Assembly (NCBI GenBank): GCA_963575645.1
Contig: OY754470.1
Span: 11,974,501 to 12,038,500, forward strand
DNA from: Xanthostigma xanthostigma
Lineage: Eukaryota; Arthropoda; Insecta; Raphidioptera; Raphidiidae
Length of the DNA stretch: 64,000 nucleotides
Reading direction: 5' to 3'
Both the position numbers and the translations under genes were made by a program. Of this stretch, positions 20,408 through 33,194 are shown in pieces (positions within the stretch are counted from its first letter, which is position 1; every line of letters starts with the position of its first letter). Below the pieces are notes generated by a model that saw only the letters and a program-made list of their open reading frames with translations, did not search any database and was not told the DNA's origin.

Positions 20408-21930
20408 AAATTATTATGAAAAAAAAGAGTGGCCCTATTGTAAAAGTGCTAGTTCATCGAGTCGAGTAGAAAATAGTACTTTGTACTTTGTATAACTATG
20501 GACGAGTGATGACATTACTTATGTTAAAAACGAGCGCCAGTATTTTTTAAAGGGTACTCGAGTGATAATATCATTTCGTAAGTACTAGATGACGAGATAT
20601 ATATTTTAATATTCTACATTGAATTTGCGTCTAAGCAAGAACCCATTTGTTCCAAAACCTGTATTTGGGAAGAAAGACAAACGAGCCAATATTAAAGTTG
20701 ACAGAGCTCAATGGATGAACATTGATTGTTGACTACTGGGCCCGAATAGAGCCAATATCCACCCAAGGATTCCAGTAACGTTGATATGTTAGGAAAGAAA
20801 GGAAAACAATAATAATATAAATAAATAAATTTAATTAAAATAAATGTACAAATGTTATGGAAAACTGATCGGTTTTAATACTAACGGACTTATGGTACTG
20901 ATAGATATTATTCAGCAAAATATAAACAAGGTTATATCAAAAGCGTCACAGCACAGAGAGCGGCACAGAGAACTATAAAAGGGAAAAAAATGTTGTTGAA
21001 TTTTTCATTTGCAAGAATAATGCTCGGTTTCTCATACAACCTTTAGTTCTAAATCTAGATATAAGAATGTCATTTGTTGTCAAATAAATGCATGAAGACC
21101 TTAATATAGTTGAAATGACACTCTTAATTAGTCTAGATTTAAAACTGAACAGCAAGAAAACTTGGTAATTGGTATTTATCATTATTACGAAGACATCCAA
21201 AGAAGATAAGACATTGTGGGAGACATATTTCGTTTCATCCTCACTCTTCAAGTTTGGTATCCTCTCTCTAGTCTCTTTGTGTGCCATAAAATGAGCTTTA
21301 AATTATCAGAATCATATTTTAAGGATAGATTTTTTGTTTGTTTATTGCAAGGGAACCTGTCCTAAGGTCAAAACACAACAAAGATAATACGGATTGTAAT
21401 TTTTTACATTTGATGTCGCAATTTTACGTCAAAGTGTAAAATCCAGTTGCATAGCTGTCAGTTAACTGTCTATGTATGCGTATGTTTCGATTTTTTTTTA
21501 AATATCGCTTTGATCTTATGTGTAGTAGGCCAGTAGCTATATTACCTATCGCTCAATCTCTACAATAACAAATTAGAAATCTGTAAAACACGTGCTCTGA
21601 TCTCTCATGCCGCCCGACGCGACGGTTGATCTCAACAGATGAGATCACTTCACTCAATTACAGTCGATGGTGAAGGAGAAGAGATTCAACGTTTTTTATC
21701 TTTTGTAAAATATAACATATTTCTACAAAATTTACTTAACTTCTAACTTCGTACTATATATTTCTGTTTGTTTGGGTTTTTTAACGTTCCCTTATCAAAT
21801 GGAAACTCTTTAGTTCTCACTATTCTACCCGTGTGTCACAGCCTTCTAGTTCCAATAAGCTACAAGTGAATAGAATAATGTATTTGTAAACAGTTACACC
21901 AGATTACAAAATCGTCAGAATAAATGCATT
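20408..21930. other. Intergenic DNA, no gene supported
   Basis: A short coding-like patch near 20650-20750 (KPVFGKKDKRANIKVDRAQW on the plus strand) has no recognised relatives and is too short to call. The rest shows nothing. Confidence 0.4.
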
Positions 21931-21932
21931 AA

Positions 21933-22795
21933 AAAGAGAAGTCTTTGTAATTATACGTACAGTTTATTAATTATATGTTTGATTTCTTTTAAAAAACGAT
22001 TCATTGGGAGATTTCTTATGATAACTGAGATTTGATTATACAATTCAGGCGATAAGTAATTTGGCCCGTTTGTCAACTTATTACGTTTAAAGAAAGGATC
22101 TCGTATATTGGTACTACTACTAAAGTTGTAAGAGTGTACCTCCTCAAATAACTGAAAATTAGAAAAATTTTGTTTTGTGTACAGCAAATTTTCGTAAACA
22201 AAAAGTGATGGTAATTTCAAAATTATGAGTTGTTTAAACAGAGGTTTATGAGAGTCTCTTTTGCGGTAATTATTCTAAATGTTTGTTTTTGGAGTAGGAA
22301 CACTCTTACAGCATCAGGAGAATGACTCCATAGCAAAATGCCATATGTGATATTTGATTGGAAAAGACCATGATAGATATTTTTTGTAATATATTCCGTG
22401 ATTTTTCTCAATAGATGTAAGATTTTTGATAATTTTTGACATAACTGATCAATGTGCGATTTCCATTTCAAATCGCTATCAATGAGAAGTCCAAGAAATT
22501 TTACACAATTTGTAGTTTTAGATGCTTGGCAGAATACAGTGTTGAGTCTTATCCTTATTTAGCAATAGTTTATTGGATGTAAACCAAAGGGCGACCTTTT
22601 CAATGGTTTTCTGAGCCAGTTTTTGCAACTGAAAAGGATATTCGTAATTACTGTGAAAGGTTGTGTCATCAGCATAGTGAAAAGTACAAGAGTCAATGAT
22701 ATTCGCATGAAAATCATTAATATAATTATATAATGGATAAAAGTGGGCCTAGGATAGAACCTCGAGGAACTTCGCACTATATTCTAGCGTACTGT
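21933..22795 (-). pseudogene. Decayed LINE reverse transcriptase 3' fragment
   Basis: On the minus strand, in three frames, the order is PRGSILGPLLS (RT motif B, from about 22785), INDFHAN, then FHYADDTTFHS (catalytic YADD near 22680), KLAQKTIEKVALWFTSNKLLL, KWKSHIDQLCQKLSKILHLL (from 22471) and a C-terminal part LKLPSLFVYENLLYTK ending LSPELYNQISVIIRNLPMN at 21951. Several frameshifts separate these pieces. It is a different, older LINE family than the 16.8-20.4 kb copy and is 5'-truncated inside the RT domain. Confidence 0.8.
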
Positions 22796-22799
22796 ATTT

Positions 22800-24330
22800 A
22801 ATAGTTGATTGTATTTCTAGCGACGTAATGGGTTCACATTAAGTTTAGCTGTGACATTATGTTTAAAACGACTGCCAGCAAGTTTCAACAGTCACTCGAA
22901 CCATAATACCATTTGATGCGCACAATATACAGGGTCTCCAAATATACGTTGGCTAACAGGGGTTCTAAGTAGAATCTAACTAAAAGTTTTTATTATTGTC
23001 CATGTAGTTCTCGACTACGCTACTGCAGCTATCTCTAAACATTGCAGTGTAGTGCAGTGTGAATAAAATTATCTTGATATCTTGCAGATGCAATGCAAAG
23101 ACGGTCTCAAAACAAATGAAACATCTCAGTTATACAATGAACTAACAAATGCATTGCGACAAGTTACTGTAATAAAATTAAGATAAGTCTGCTGATAAAT
23201 AAAATTACAGTTAATCTTATTTGTAGCCTTTTTTTAGTAAAAAAATGCAGAACCAGATTGTTCTTAAATTTTCATAATTTAAAATTAATATTCTTCATAC
23301 TTGTTTTCACAAAATTTGTTAAAAACGTAAAATATCTATATTATGAATATTTTTTGCAGCACGATGAGATTAAGATTAGCCGACAAGCATGTTAACGAGA
23401 TATGGCGACAGAACTTGAGTGATGAGGTCGTGACGTAATACGTTGCACATCATGGCGCCGATCCTTGGATGCGCTCTATGATAATATGATACATAGAGAT
23501 ATTATACTAGAGTACGCGAGTGAGCCGTGAAAGAGTATGTACTCATCTCTACGCCATTTTGCTCATCCACACTTGTTGACAACAATAATACTGTTTCCCG
23601 TTACTATTGAAACACTTGAAGCTATCTACATAAGAAGACTTTGCGTTAGTTAATATGTTCTTGTTATTTAAGGTCCATTTTTATTTTTGAGAGCAACTAA
23701 ATATGTTTTAACCAGAGATATAAAACTGAAATAGAAATATTTAGCATAATTAAATTACAAAGTGAAGGTACATCTATAATTAAATGTATAGTACAACTTT
23801 TGTAAGTTGAAGTTCTTGAAAATATTTTGGTCTTTTTTCCAAGTTTCTACTTTATAATATATTTATAGAACTGGCATTCTTATCGTACTAAATAATAATA
23901 ACTTTTAATTAAGTTATTTTCATGCTTGAAAAATCTATATTCGATGCAGTTGGGATGAGATGTTAACCACTATCTCAAGTTTGTACGGAAAAAATCTAAT
24001 TCCTTATAAAGGAATCAGCTTGAAAAAAGTCCACTATACTATACTATAATGATTGTTAATTAACACAAAATATCTATAAATTTCTAATTTTTATGTGGGA
24101 TTTAAATTTATTTATCTAGTTTCTTCATAATTTTATATTTAATGGTTTTTAATAAAATGAGTTGATTATTGTATACATTATATTATGTATATTTCTTTAA
24201 TTTTCAAATAAATTGTTATATTATAAAAACGAACACACGCGATGAACTTTTTCATCATAAATCACATTTCTTTTGATTACAAAATGTTTGTTTAGAGATG
24301 TTTAAAAATACAGTGTATTGTGTTTATTAT
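22800..24330. other. Intergenic DNA, no gene seen
   Basis: AT-rich with a somewhat GC-richer patch at 23390-23540. No coding motif or clean element ends were found. Confidence 0.45.
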
Positions 24331-24332
24331 TT

Positions 24333-24736
24333 TTCTTCATACCTCGATCGAAAGTACGTACTTTCGACCCTTATAGCAGGGACGAAAGTTTAACAATTAC
24401 ATCCTCTATAACGGCGAGAGGAAAAAATTTCTCATGCGTAGGGATTATTTATTCTGTCAACGTATTGTTCATTTTTACTAATAGGTTAGTGAATTGACTT
24501 TAAAAATTATACTTTAATATTATATTAACTGACGACAAAACAACATTAATAAATATTTTTAAGGTTAGAGGTAGCAACAGTACTGACAGCTCGGTAAACA
24601 AGTTGTCATAGCGACAGAATAAATAGTCCCTAGTTACGAGTATAAATACGCATGAGAAATTTTTTCCTCCCGGGAGTAAATGTCAATCTCTCGTCCCTGC
24701 TGACGAAAGTACGTACTTTCGAGCGGATATGAAGAA
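24333..24736. repeat. Foldback element with nested inner foldback
   Basis: The outer arms run 'ttcttcatacctcgatcgaa' on the left and 'cgagcggatatgaagaa' on the right. Each contains the 18-bp perfect palindrome cgaaagtacgtactttcg (24349-24366 and 24704-24721). Inside sits a second inverted pair starting 'cagggacgaaag' (24377) and ending 'ctctcgtccctg' (24699), consistent with one MITE inside another. A related right arm occurs at 10725-10760. Confidence 0.5.
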
Positions 24737-24743
24737 AAATTGT

Positions 24744-24838
24744 ATACACCACACGGGCCAAAAGTTGAAATCTCGGCCCTGCGCGTCATGATGCCCGAGG
24801 CGAAGAAAATTCAACTTTCGGCCCTTGTGATGTAATAT
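24744..24838. repeat. Small hairpin MITE, copy 2
   Basis: The ends 'atacaccacacgggcc' and 'ggcccttgtgatgtaatat' are inverted partners, with 'aagttgaaatct' and 'ttcaacttt' forming an inner stem around 'gcgcgtcatgatgcc'. It is related to 10290-10425. Confidence 0.5.
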
Positions 24839-24849
24839 ACTATTCACGT

Positions 24850-25785
24850 TGGTCTTTATAATTTTTGTTTTCTTCTGATTAATTCTATGATTATAAGCCT
24901 GTAAATATTATGATTGAAATCGGCGTATTTTTTCTATAAGTTTGAGAAGTATCTAATAATTTTGGGCTTTAATTATGCTTTGAAAAATAACAAAATTGAA
25001 ATCTTTCAAATATTACTTAAACCTCAGACCTTTTGGATACAGACTATTTACAAATTAGACACGGACACAGTTCAAGCACTTAATTTTTTCTGTTTGTAAA
25101 TCTGTATGACACACTATTTTGTATCACATTCACGTCTGCATTAAAAACGGGTTAACCGATTTTGAAGCACCTTTTTTCTTGTTTGATTCCTTCTGAGATA
25201 TAGTTGTGCACCAATAACCCCCATTTTTGAAATTTTGGTCTCAGTCAGGAGGCAAAGAATTTTTTCACGTACAGCCAACTCAAACAAAGTGGAATAGATT
25301 CCTGAAGAAGTTTTTACATAAATTTTCATATATAGAATGTCTCAAAAATCTTTCTTTAAATGAGTTTCCATTCACTTGAAACCATAATATGACGACTGTA
25401 TTGTTATAACAAATAAATAATTCTAATATTTCTGTTTACTTTTGTTACAAAACAAAACAATTAATTTTAGCTTTTGAAATAATGTGAAGGGCAATAATAA
25501 GTAAACTCACTGGAATAATTCTCATAACAATTTACTTTCATATACATATTATAACATTACTAACAGCATATCATTAATTTATGCTAAAATCATAACCGTT
25601 TAAATTTAAAAATAATTCATAAATAATTTTTGAACAACAGCAAGCATAATAAATTTTATTGAGAAATAAAATACATCTCATTTATAATCAGCTAAACATT
25701 AACATATACTTAATACTTTTAGATTTTTGCAACTGTATATTTAAGCCGTTATTTTTTTAAATTATTTTTAAATTACTTATACGTC
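24850..25785. other. Intergenic DNA, no gene seen
   Basis: Contains a common insect-repeat phrase ('gggttaaccgattttgaag') near 25148. No gene. Confidence 0.4.
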
Positions 25786-25792
25786 GATTTTT

Positions 25793-26434
25793 GACGTGAT
25801 AACGTCTTATAAATTGATGAATCACCAATCTTATAAATTGCTGCACGAAAAAGTGTAACGTTCCTAAATCCGTAACGCGTAACGTTCCTAACGCGTAACG
25901 CGTAACGTTCCGCCTGACCCTGTGCGTGCTTTTTGCTAATTTCTCGCTCAATTTAAATCAGATCGGTTTGAAACCAGTCTTAAACGAAAGAGGAGAACAT
26001 TTCACATAGATTTCGTATAACAGAATTTGCCTAAACAGTTTTTTTATACAAAATAGCTGTATAAATGCAATGTTGTCTAATGCATGGCGCGCGCGCGACG
26101 CGGTCGGTCGTCTTTGTTTGCCGTACATGGAAATTAGAAAATAACTTATGTCTTGTCTTAACATGAAAACGGCTGCATTTCTAATGTTTAATTCAATTTT
26201 TTGACATTAGTATTTTGTGAAATGCAACGCCTTCTAAGTTAAGTATTGGAATAACTAATTATTATTAGAACATAATACTTTGACAGTTGCAAACGTCACT
26301 TTTGACATTTCTTATCATTCCGACACCAAGGATAAGCGGATTGAAACCAAATTTTGGGAGGTTTAGGTTATGTATTACGGAATACGTTATCACGTAAAAC
26401 TATCATCCGTAAACCGACTTTACAGACAACCAAT
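25793..26434 (-). repeat. Interspersed repeat family B, copy 2 (inverted)
   Basis: Begins 'gacgtgataacgtcttataa' and ends 'accgactttacagacaacc', the inverted counterpart of copies 1 and 3. It contains tandem 'aacgcgtaacg' units at 25870-25910. Its interior (25930-26340) is nearly identical to 51960-52360 of copy 3. Confidence 0.7.
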
Positions 26435-26439
26435 TTTTT

Positions 26440-27545
26440 ATAAATTATATTTTTTTTTTTGACAACCAAAATTTTATTTTACCTTATAATAATATATCAC
26501 AATTTTTAAGAAAACAATGAATATTTTGTGGCATTTACTGTGACAAGCAGTTTGGAGAGGAATAGGTATCACCAAGTAGTGATAACCGTTGCTGTCTACA
26601 GGTAGTGTTGTTGGGTATTGTAAGGTCGAACAAAAGACTTAATAATATTTAAGTGGACCTAGCATATTAATAAAACAATCTAATAATGAATACATGATCA
26701 ATATAAGAGAGAAGCGCCCGTCTTTTTCTGAATACCAATAACATACAGGTGTGTAGTTTTGAAAGATATAAAAACGACAATCAATGAGATTTATAAATCT
26801 TATATTGTTGATAAAAATATGTTTTAGATCTGTTTAATTAAATTGAACAGATTTAAACACCGTCAAAAACATATTCTGCATCTAAGTTAAAATGTATGTA
26901 CTTACCTATGACAGGTTGAGATAATTATTTCGCAATTTCTTACGTAGCATTGCTTAACCACTTTGAAATATTCTTAAAAATCGAGAAACAATTTGAAATT
27001 CACCAAAAACAGTGTTACTCATTCACAGCAAAATCGCAAAATATGTCACTTTCAAAAAAATATTAAAATGAAATAATACTCCTGTGGTCTCCAGGTAATT
27101 TGACTGCTATAGATAGGCAAATTTACAACGTTAATTAATTAATTTAATTAATTTCTGTTCAGAGAAAAGGAGAAATAATAAGTAACATAACAGCAATAAT
27201 ATTACAACTGACGAATGTATGATTTCTATTAGTCTATCATTTTTCATTTACATCATTCAATGATCAGTTGCAGTTTGACAACATTGATATAGATTTATTT
27301 TTTTTTTAGTTCGTTTAGAATGTGATTAGTTTCGGGCTGAAAAAAATGCGAACAAAACTATAATCCTTTTGATTATTTTTATTTATTTTTTTTGCGGAGG
27401 TGAGGAAACTCTCATGGGCACCCGTTGCTCCTCAACGGGGAGTGTCATACTACTACTGACTAAAAACTCATCCCCTCTTCTCGTATCTGATACCGGAATC
27501 GCTTTTGCATTACTGCAATACCAGTGCTGGTGTTTTTTCTCATGT
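26440..27545. other. Intergenic DNA, no gene seen
   Basis: 27395-27540 is a GC-richer patch ('catgggcacccgttgctcct') that reads like a dispersed repeat rather than a gene. Confidence 0.4.
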
Positions 27546-27622
27546 ACTTTCCCTTTCTAATTGCTTTATAAGCAACATTTAATCTTGGAATGCTGCCTAT
27601 AAAGAAATTAGAAAGGGAAGGT
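27546..27622 (+). ncRNA. miRNA-like hairpin candidate
   Basis: The two sides, 'tttccctttctaattgcttt' and its inverted partner ending 'aattagaaagggaa', form a stem of about 34 bp with three or four mismatches and a 7-base loop. Size and bulge pattern resemble an insect pre-miRNA, but a young small foldback transposon would look similar. No expression evidence is available. Confidence 0.3.
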
Positions 27623-27629
27623 TCCCCAT

Positions 27630-29580
27630 CATATGAGTCCCTTTTGTTTATTTATGAGTTTCAAACACTGCCAGTATGAACAGATTCTACTATGGTTATA
27701 AAAAAATAGAAAAATAACTGCGTCCAATAAATTAAACAAATTATGTTTTCATATCTGAATTAGTAATTTACCAATTCAACTGTGTTTAAAATATTTTGTA
27801 ATTGTCAAACAAGTTTATTATCACTTAGGACAAAATTGTTGTCCCCCCTTCATTTAGGATCCACAGTTATTAAGCGAGAGATCCATCAGTGTTTCCATTT
27901 TTTTTCGAACTTAAAAAAATCAATAATTTGTTAATTTCATTTTTGAACCTGAAATTTTAGAAAGAGTTGTAGTTTTTCGCTTTAAAACATAATTGAATAC
28001 ACTGCGAAAAACCAAAGATATATTAACATCTACTTACTTAGTTAGTAGACGTAGGCCCAGATTGAATATTTAATTTTTAGCTTCATAAAACATAGACCTA
28101 CCAGATATTTGCTCGGTTGCCTGTCGGTTTTTACTGGGGCTGTGTAAACTATTATGCTTTTTATTGACCTATGTGTTTCGTCAACGTGGTAACATCTGTC
28201 GTATATCAAATCATTAGTTGGCACTAAGCATTATTTTAACTATATAAACGTACCTATATAAAAAATAATGAAATAGCCACTCTTCCTTTTAACTTTGCCG
28301 TGGTCGGATAAAAAGAAAAAACAAAACAATTATATAAATTAATAACATATAAGTTTTACTATGCGATCGTTGACTGTCTCGATAAATTAATTGTTCCTCC
28401 GCTAATACCATTTATTATTATATAATTAGCTTGTGGAGAGAGGTAATTCCTACCTAAATATTGATACAGCCGCACAGGAGGCTGCCAATACCACCTATGA
28501 GAGAGAATCAGGTTGTCTTTACAGCGAGTGTGGGTTTTTAGTAAAGATGGGTCAATATACTCTGATGACTTTATGAACATAAAATCTATAATAATCTCAT
28601 AAATGTTTGTATATATTACAAATGAAGATATTTATTGCATTGTGTGTTCATTATAAAAAGATTGAGTTCTAAACTGGGAGGTAATAGTTTAGTATTCATA
28701 GTGTGCATTCACCTATAACTAATAAATAATATGGATAGCGTGGTTACAAAATGTGTTTACAAAAAAGTGTGGAATTTTCAATTGCTAGTATGCTAATTTA
28801 AATGTTTTTTTTTTATTTTTATTGTTAAATGAAATTTACAATTTATACTCAATTTACAATTTTTTAATTACACAATCAATTCGTTAAACAAAATTACATC
28901 ATTTGAAATTTTAAAGCGAGTTTTTTTGGTGCCATGCCATTTCACATACTGGTTCCAAAAAAGACATATGGTACCAATGGAATTATGACAATGAATTGAT
29001 TAATTTTTCTAAAACACAATCTGCTTCTTTCAAAGAACGTTTATTGGCCAAACATTTTCGAGATAACTCTTTTTGAATACTGGCCATACGTTGATCGCAC
29101 AGATGCAAGTGGCCTGACTAAAGAACAACTGCCTCGAAGGCAATGCAAGCAGACAAAGTTATAATAGCAGAGATGAGAAGTTTGAATCTTAGTGAATACA
29201 AATCCCTTTTATGATTCATTCATGGATGAACGAATTACGTTCATATATTAAATACTACAGTCAACTCTCTCTAGGAATGACGGTATGGATTTTAATCACT
29301 CTCTCTTGGCGAAAAGACTATAGTTATACACATACAGCTTCTTTTTCGTGAAAGAGATTAATAGATCTGAGAGACAAAATATGAGGATTGTATCAATTAG
29401 TGGTGTTAGTTATTCTATATATAGTGGTAATGATTTCAATATTTGAAGTATCCGTTAACAAGAAATCGTTATTAGAGAATATTCAAAAATACGCTTATTC
29501 GTAGTGAAGACTAATTTGGATTACCGGAGTAAGTACTATAAGTGCTTACTTCAAATAAATTGAGTTATAATTTTTATAGA
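27630..29580. other. Intergenic DNA, no gene seen
   Basis: Several short frames, none with a known motif. A phrase at about 28290-28310 resembles one at 53065-53095 ('cgccgcagttgggtaaaaag'), so part of this is old repeat. Confidence 0.4.
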
Positions 29581-29584
29581 ATGA

Positions 29585-29795
29585 TATTAATAACAACTTT
29601 CAATTTTCTTGCGTAGCTTAGAAAAAATAATGTTGACAATATTACATAAAAGAGACAGAGTGATTGTGACAACACTTGTTACATTACCGCCCACTCCCAT
29701 GCTTAGGAAAAATCGAAATGGAAAGAAATTTTTTTTTAATATTGTTAATAACGTCTTTCAATTTTCCTGCTTGGTTAAGGAAAAATAATTTTGAT
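29585..29795 (+). repeat. Imperfect tandem duplication of a dispersed repeat
   Basis: 'tttcaattttcttgcgtagc' near 29600 and a variant near 29757 mark two copies about 155 bp apart. The same text occurs at 4030-4075 next to the GA microsatellite. Confidence 0.45.
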
Positions 29796-30035
29796 TACTA
29801 TCGCGAAATAGTGACTACTCCAAGTATGACACACGTGCCGCGAGCTGCCTCTCAATCCCTTTTCATAACACTGCGTTGTTTGAGAAGAACCATGGCTGCT
29901 ATAAAAGTTTATAATCATCTCCCAGATGATATTGCTATATTGCGGCCTTTAAACAAATATAAGACTACACTTTTAAAATTTTTAATCCGTTATTCGTTCT
30001 ATTCGTTAGACGAATATTTTATGCATTCGAATTGA
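29796..30035 (+). pseudogene. LINE ORF2 C-terminal fragment
   Basis: The frame ends MAAIKVYNHLPDDIAILRPL, then NKYKTTLLKFLIRYSFYSLD and a stop. This closely fits the last 40-50 residues of insect LINE ORF2 proteins (KIYNxLP...LPLNKFK...LL...FYS..EF). A run of ATT units follows about 55 bp later, as a 3' tail. Everything upstream of the C-terminal region is missing, so it is a short 5'-truncated copy. Confidence 0.65.
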
Positions 30036-30091
30036 CATGCTACACACCCTTTGACTTGTTCCACACTTTTTTGTAAGTTTTTACGGAATAA

Positions 30092-30115
30092 AAATATTAT
30101 TATTATTATTATTAT
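30092..30115 (+). repeat. (ATT)n LINE tail
   Basis: About eight ATT units close behind the LINE fragment, most simply its 3' tail. Confidence 0.7.
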
Positions 30116-30119
30116 CGAC

Positions 30120-31390
30120 ACGTAGCGTCGCTGTCACTAAAATCGCATACAACTAAACTGACTGGCAATGTAACGATTTCTCGATGCAAACAAATCTATA
30201 AATCAGGATGAGTTACCATCAACGCCTACTTTAATTTTTTATGAAGAGGACTATGAAATGTTACAATGTATTATGATGGGGAAGAGGGGGTAGTCAAAAA
30301 ATAGTGAAAAAGAAACTTTACGCAATATAAAAACTTTTCTAACTTATAGTCTTTACAGAGAGATTTTGTGAGGGAAATCGTTTGTAACAAGCGTGTTCTA
30401 CTATAATTAATCAATACATATAAATACAAGTTAACAGAACATAATATTATGTTTGTAATTTCGTTTTCTGGTTGCATCTTCGCTGTACTTGGAGTATCTT
30501 GTGTGATACCTAAACGGGCTGACGCATTTCGAGAATGTTTAAACTCGAAAGCACAAAGCAGCTAGACTTATTTTGAGAAACTTATATACAATATCAATTG
30601 CACATTTTAAAGTATTTAGCTAGCTATATTCCTCAGATTAAAATACTGCTGACATTAGCACGCGTGACTCTGCCGGTAAAGTTTAGATTCGCGTCATCGA
30701 TCCCACAGCCTGCGAAAAAATATGAACTGTGAGTTTCGTTCACAAATACGACTTGTTCAAGTTGAATGAATCAGTAATGAACGACCCACATCTACGATAT
30801 ATTACGTAGGCAGACTTGCAAGGTATCGATAATATAACCAACGCAGCGTTTACTGGTCAGACACGATCATAACTCAACCACCAGAAGCTGACTGAGATCA
30901 GAAAAAGCCGCCATACATACTAAACAACCATCGGATAATTCTTCGACTGATTTTTATTTGATTCAGATATTGCATTTTATATCTGTGACCAAAGAGCTTA
31001 AGTGCTTATGTTGAAAACTGGATGTGTTTTTACCAGGCTGTTACACGTCAAGGAAGGATATTGTGTTTATCGATCTATGTATAATGTTCAATATTACGTT
31101 CTAGACTGGATAGACTGATTTGAACAAATGATATATCGATGACCCTTTGAGTGTCCTAGGATATAATATGTCGTCATGAGTATTCCAATATGGCCGCCAG
31201 AAGCACCGTAAAAATAATTAGAAACTCTGATTGAGATGGATGTCAAATTAAATGTCTTGACAAATAGATTTTAAAAAAATACGGGATCAATGGCCCGTCA
31301 CGGTCTCACCATATCGCGTGAAGTGCCGCGAGTAATGGCTAGTATTTAATATGATCATGTAAAAATTAATCAAAGCATGCTTAATTAGTT
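30120..31390. other. Intergenic DNA, no gene seen
   Basis: No supported frame, element end or RNA gene. Confidence 0.45.
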
Positions 31391-31394
31391 TATT

Positions 31395-31545
31395 TCTGAC
31401 AAATCTACAAAACAAAAGGACAGCTGATTTTTTTTAATTATCAAAATATTTCCGAAACTATAAAGTTTAGAAAAAAATATTTTAACGAAACTTTCTTGAA
31501 ATAATAAATAGAATAATAAGCCGTGATGAAAAGTATACCTTTCAA
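31395..31545 (-). repeat. Interspersed repeat family A, 3' part (inverted)
   Basis: Contains the inverted forms of 'tttgttttgtagatctgtca', 'aagaaagtttcgtt' and 'ataatggtatacttttcat', in the order expected for the 3' half of family A. Confidence 0.5.
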
Positions 31546-31549
31546 AATT

Positions 31550-32386
31550 TCATATTTTTTGCTACCTTGAAAATTGTCTGCCACGATGTTAGACGCGCGA
31601 CAATTGTCTGCCATTGTTATTTTTCAATAATAATAATAATATATTATTAAACTTTCAAATGGCAGACGTGATCAAATATATTTGAAATTAGTCAAATTTT
31701 GTACTTGTCGCACCTGAGCACGGGCCGCGGTGGCTACACTGGGCTTAGTGAGTACCCACCCCATGTATGATAGGTATATAGGAGACTCACTATGTAAAAA
31801 TTCAGGTCTGGTCAATTACATTTACTGGTAGCCGGCCACTGGCTCTTATACTAATAATGATCAATCCACGCTCTACTATTTCAGAACCGTACCTACTATA
31901 AGCTTTAGCAATAATTGCGTGACGTTGAATTTAGGAAGCTATCTGTCAATGGATGTGAGTGGTATTGCTGTAGCCCTTTATTTAACAGCGAAAATAGATA
32001 ACAGAATTAGTGAAGGTTATGTTCTAGCAAAAATTTACATAAGCTGTTTTGACTTAATGTTAATGTTATGACTCAGTGACGAAATGAGCCATTGTAATTT
32101 ACAAGATTGAAAAATCTAGCTATATACAACATTTATTAACAAGCTATTTAACGTCTCAATTTCTGTAGTCGTTACCCTAAATTTTGACATTTATTAGTGA
32201 TACAATAAAAATATAATTTTTAGATTTTTTTAATTTACCATAAGTATATTATTACAAAATAAATAGACAAGTCTAATATTTTACATCACGATCCATAAAG
32301 TTCGGACTTTTTATTTGGTTTTGTCAAAGACAAGACAGTCGCCCCTTCTGTCCCTTGTAAATTAACTGATTTGAATTGATGAAGAT
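31550..32386. other. Intergenic DNA, possible SINE-like patch
   Basis: 31722-31762 is GC-rich ('gggccgcggtggctacactg') and weakly resembles a tRNA 5' half, but no convincing B-box follows. No gene. Confidence 0.35.
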
Positions 32387-32394
32387 ATTTTAAC

Positions 32395-32930
32395 TAGTGA
32401 TGTGCCGGATATCCGCATCCGCGGATATTCGAGGGAGAAGAAAGAACTGTACCATATCCGTAAGTTTTTGGCGGATCTTTTACGGATCCTTTACCTTATT
32501 AATTTTCAATTCATAGATGAAATTTTATATATATATATATAGATGATTAGGTAATAATGAAAACCTGTTAAATTCCATTCAGATTATTTTTTATTTTTTT
32601 AAATCGTATTTGGCACCTTTATATTGCAAACATTTATCGTAGTGAGTACCATACATAACTCAAATGTACTAAATCAACTGTCTTTATAATGAGATATTGC
32701 ACATCGATCTTTGGAAAGAGACAATCTGTTATGAGAGTTAACTCTTAAAGAGGTAAATAACTTTTTCCAATAACAGATAGTCTCTTTCCAAAGGTCGATG
32801 TGCAATATTTACCGCCGCGTACTCTAAGAAAGTTAAGATCCGTATCCGTATCCGCGGATCTTGAAACCAAAAATCCGTATTCAGGTCCGTATCCGCGGAT
32901 ATACATTTTTAACGATCCTACACATTTCTA
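32395..32930. mobile_element. hAT-type MITE rich in 'tccgcggata', perfect 8-bp duplication
   Basis: The left end TAGTGATGTGCCGGAT and the right end (complement of AGAAATGTGTAGGAT) are imperfect inverted partners. Identical 'attttaac' flanks lie at 32387-32394 and 32931-32938, the 8-bp duplication expected of hAT. Both ends are filled with 'tatccgcggata' units, probably transposase-binding repeats. The middle holds a 37-bp-arm hairpin (32690-32810, 'ggaaagagacaatctgttat' and its inverse). A truncated relative lies at 58229-58377. Confidence 0.75.
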
Positions 32931-33194
32931 ATTTTAACACATGTTTGGTCACACATCAAAATTATTATATTACTGTAACAACTGAAGAGTATCCCAAATC
33001 GGTGCAATAGCTCAAATAATTTCCGTTTTATAAAATGTTGAAACTCTCATTTATAGTTTGTAATACCTTGCATGTATGGAAATGGGAACACACATCTCAA
33101 TGAACAAAAGATAATGTATTTAAAATGTATACCGTTCAAAAGTAATACTTATTTATATTCAATTTGTATTTTGTACAGAAGCTACTATAATACA

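Noticed and set aside
31722-31830. SINE head or tRNA-like sequence ('ggtggctacactgg')
   Set aside because: The A-box has a mismatch and there is no convincing B-box at the right distance.
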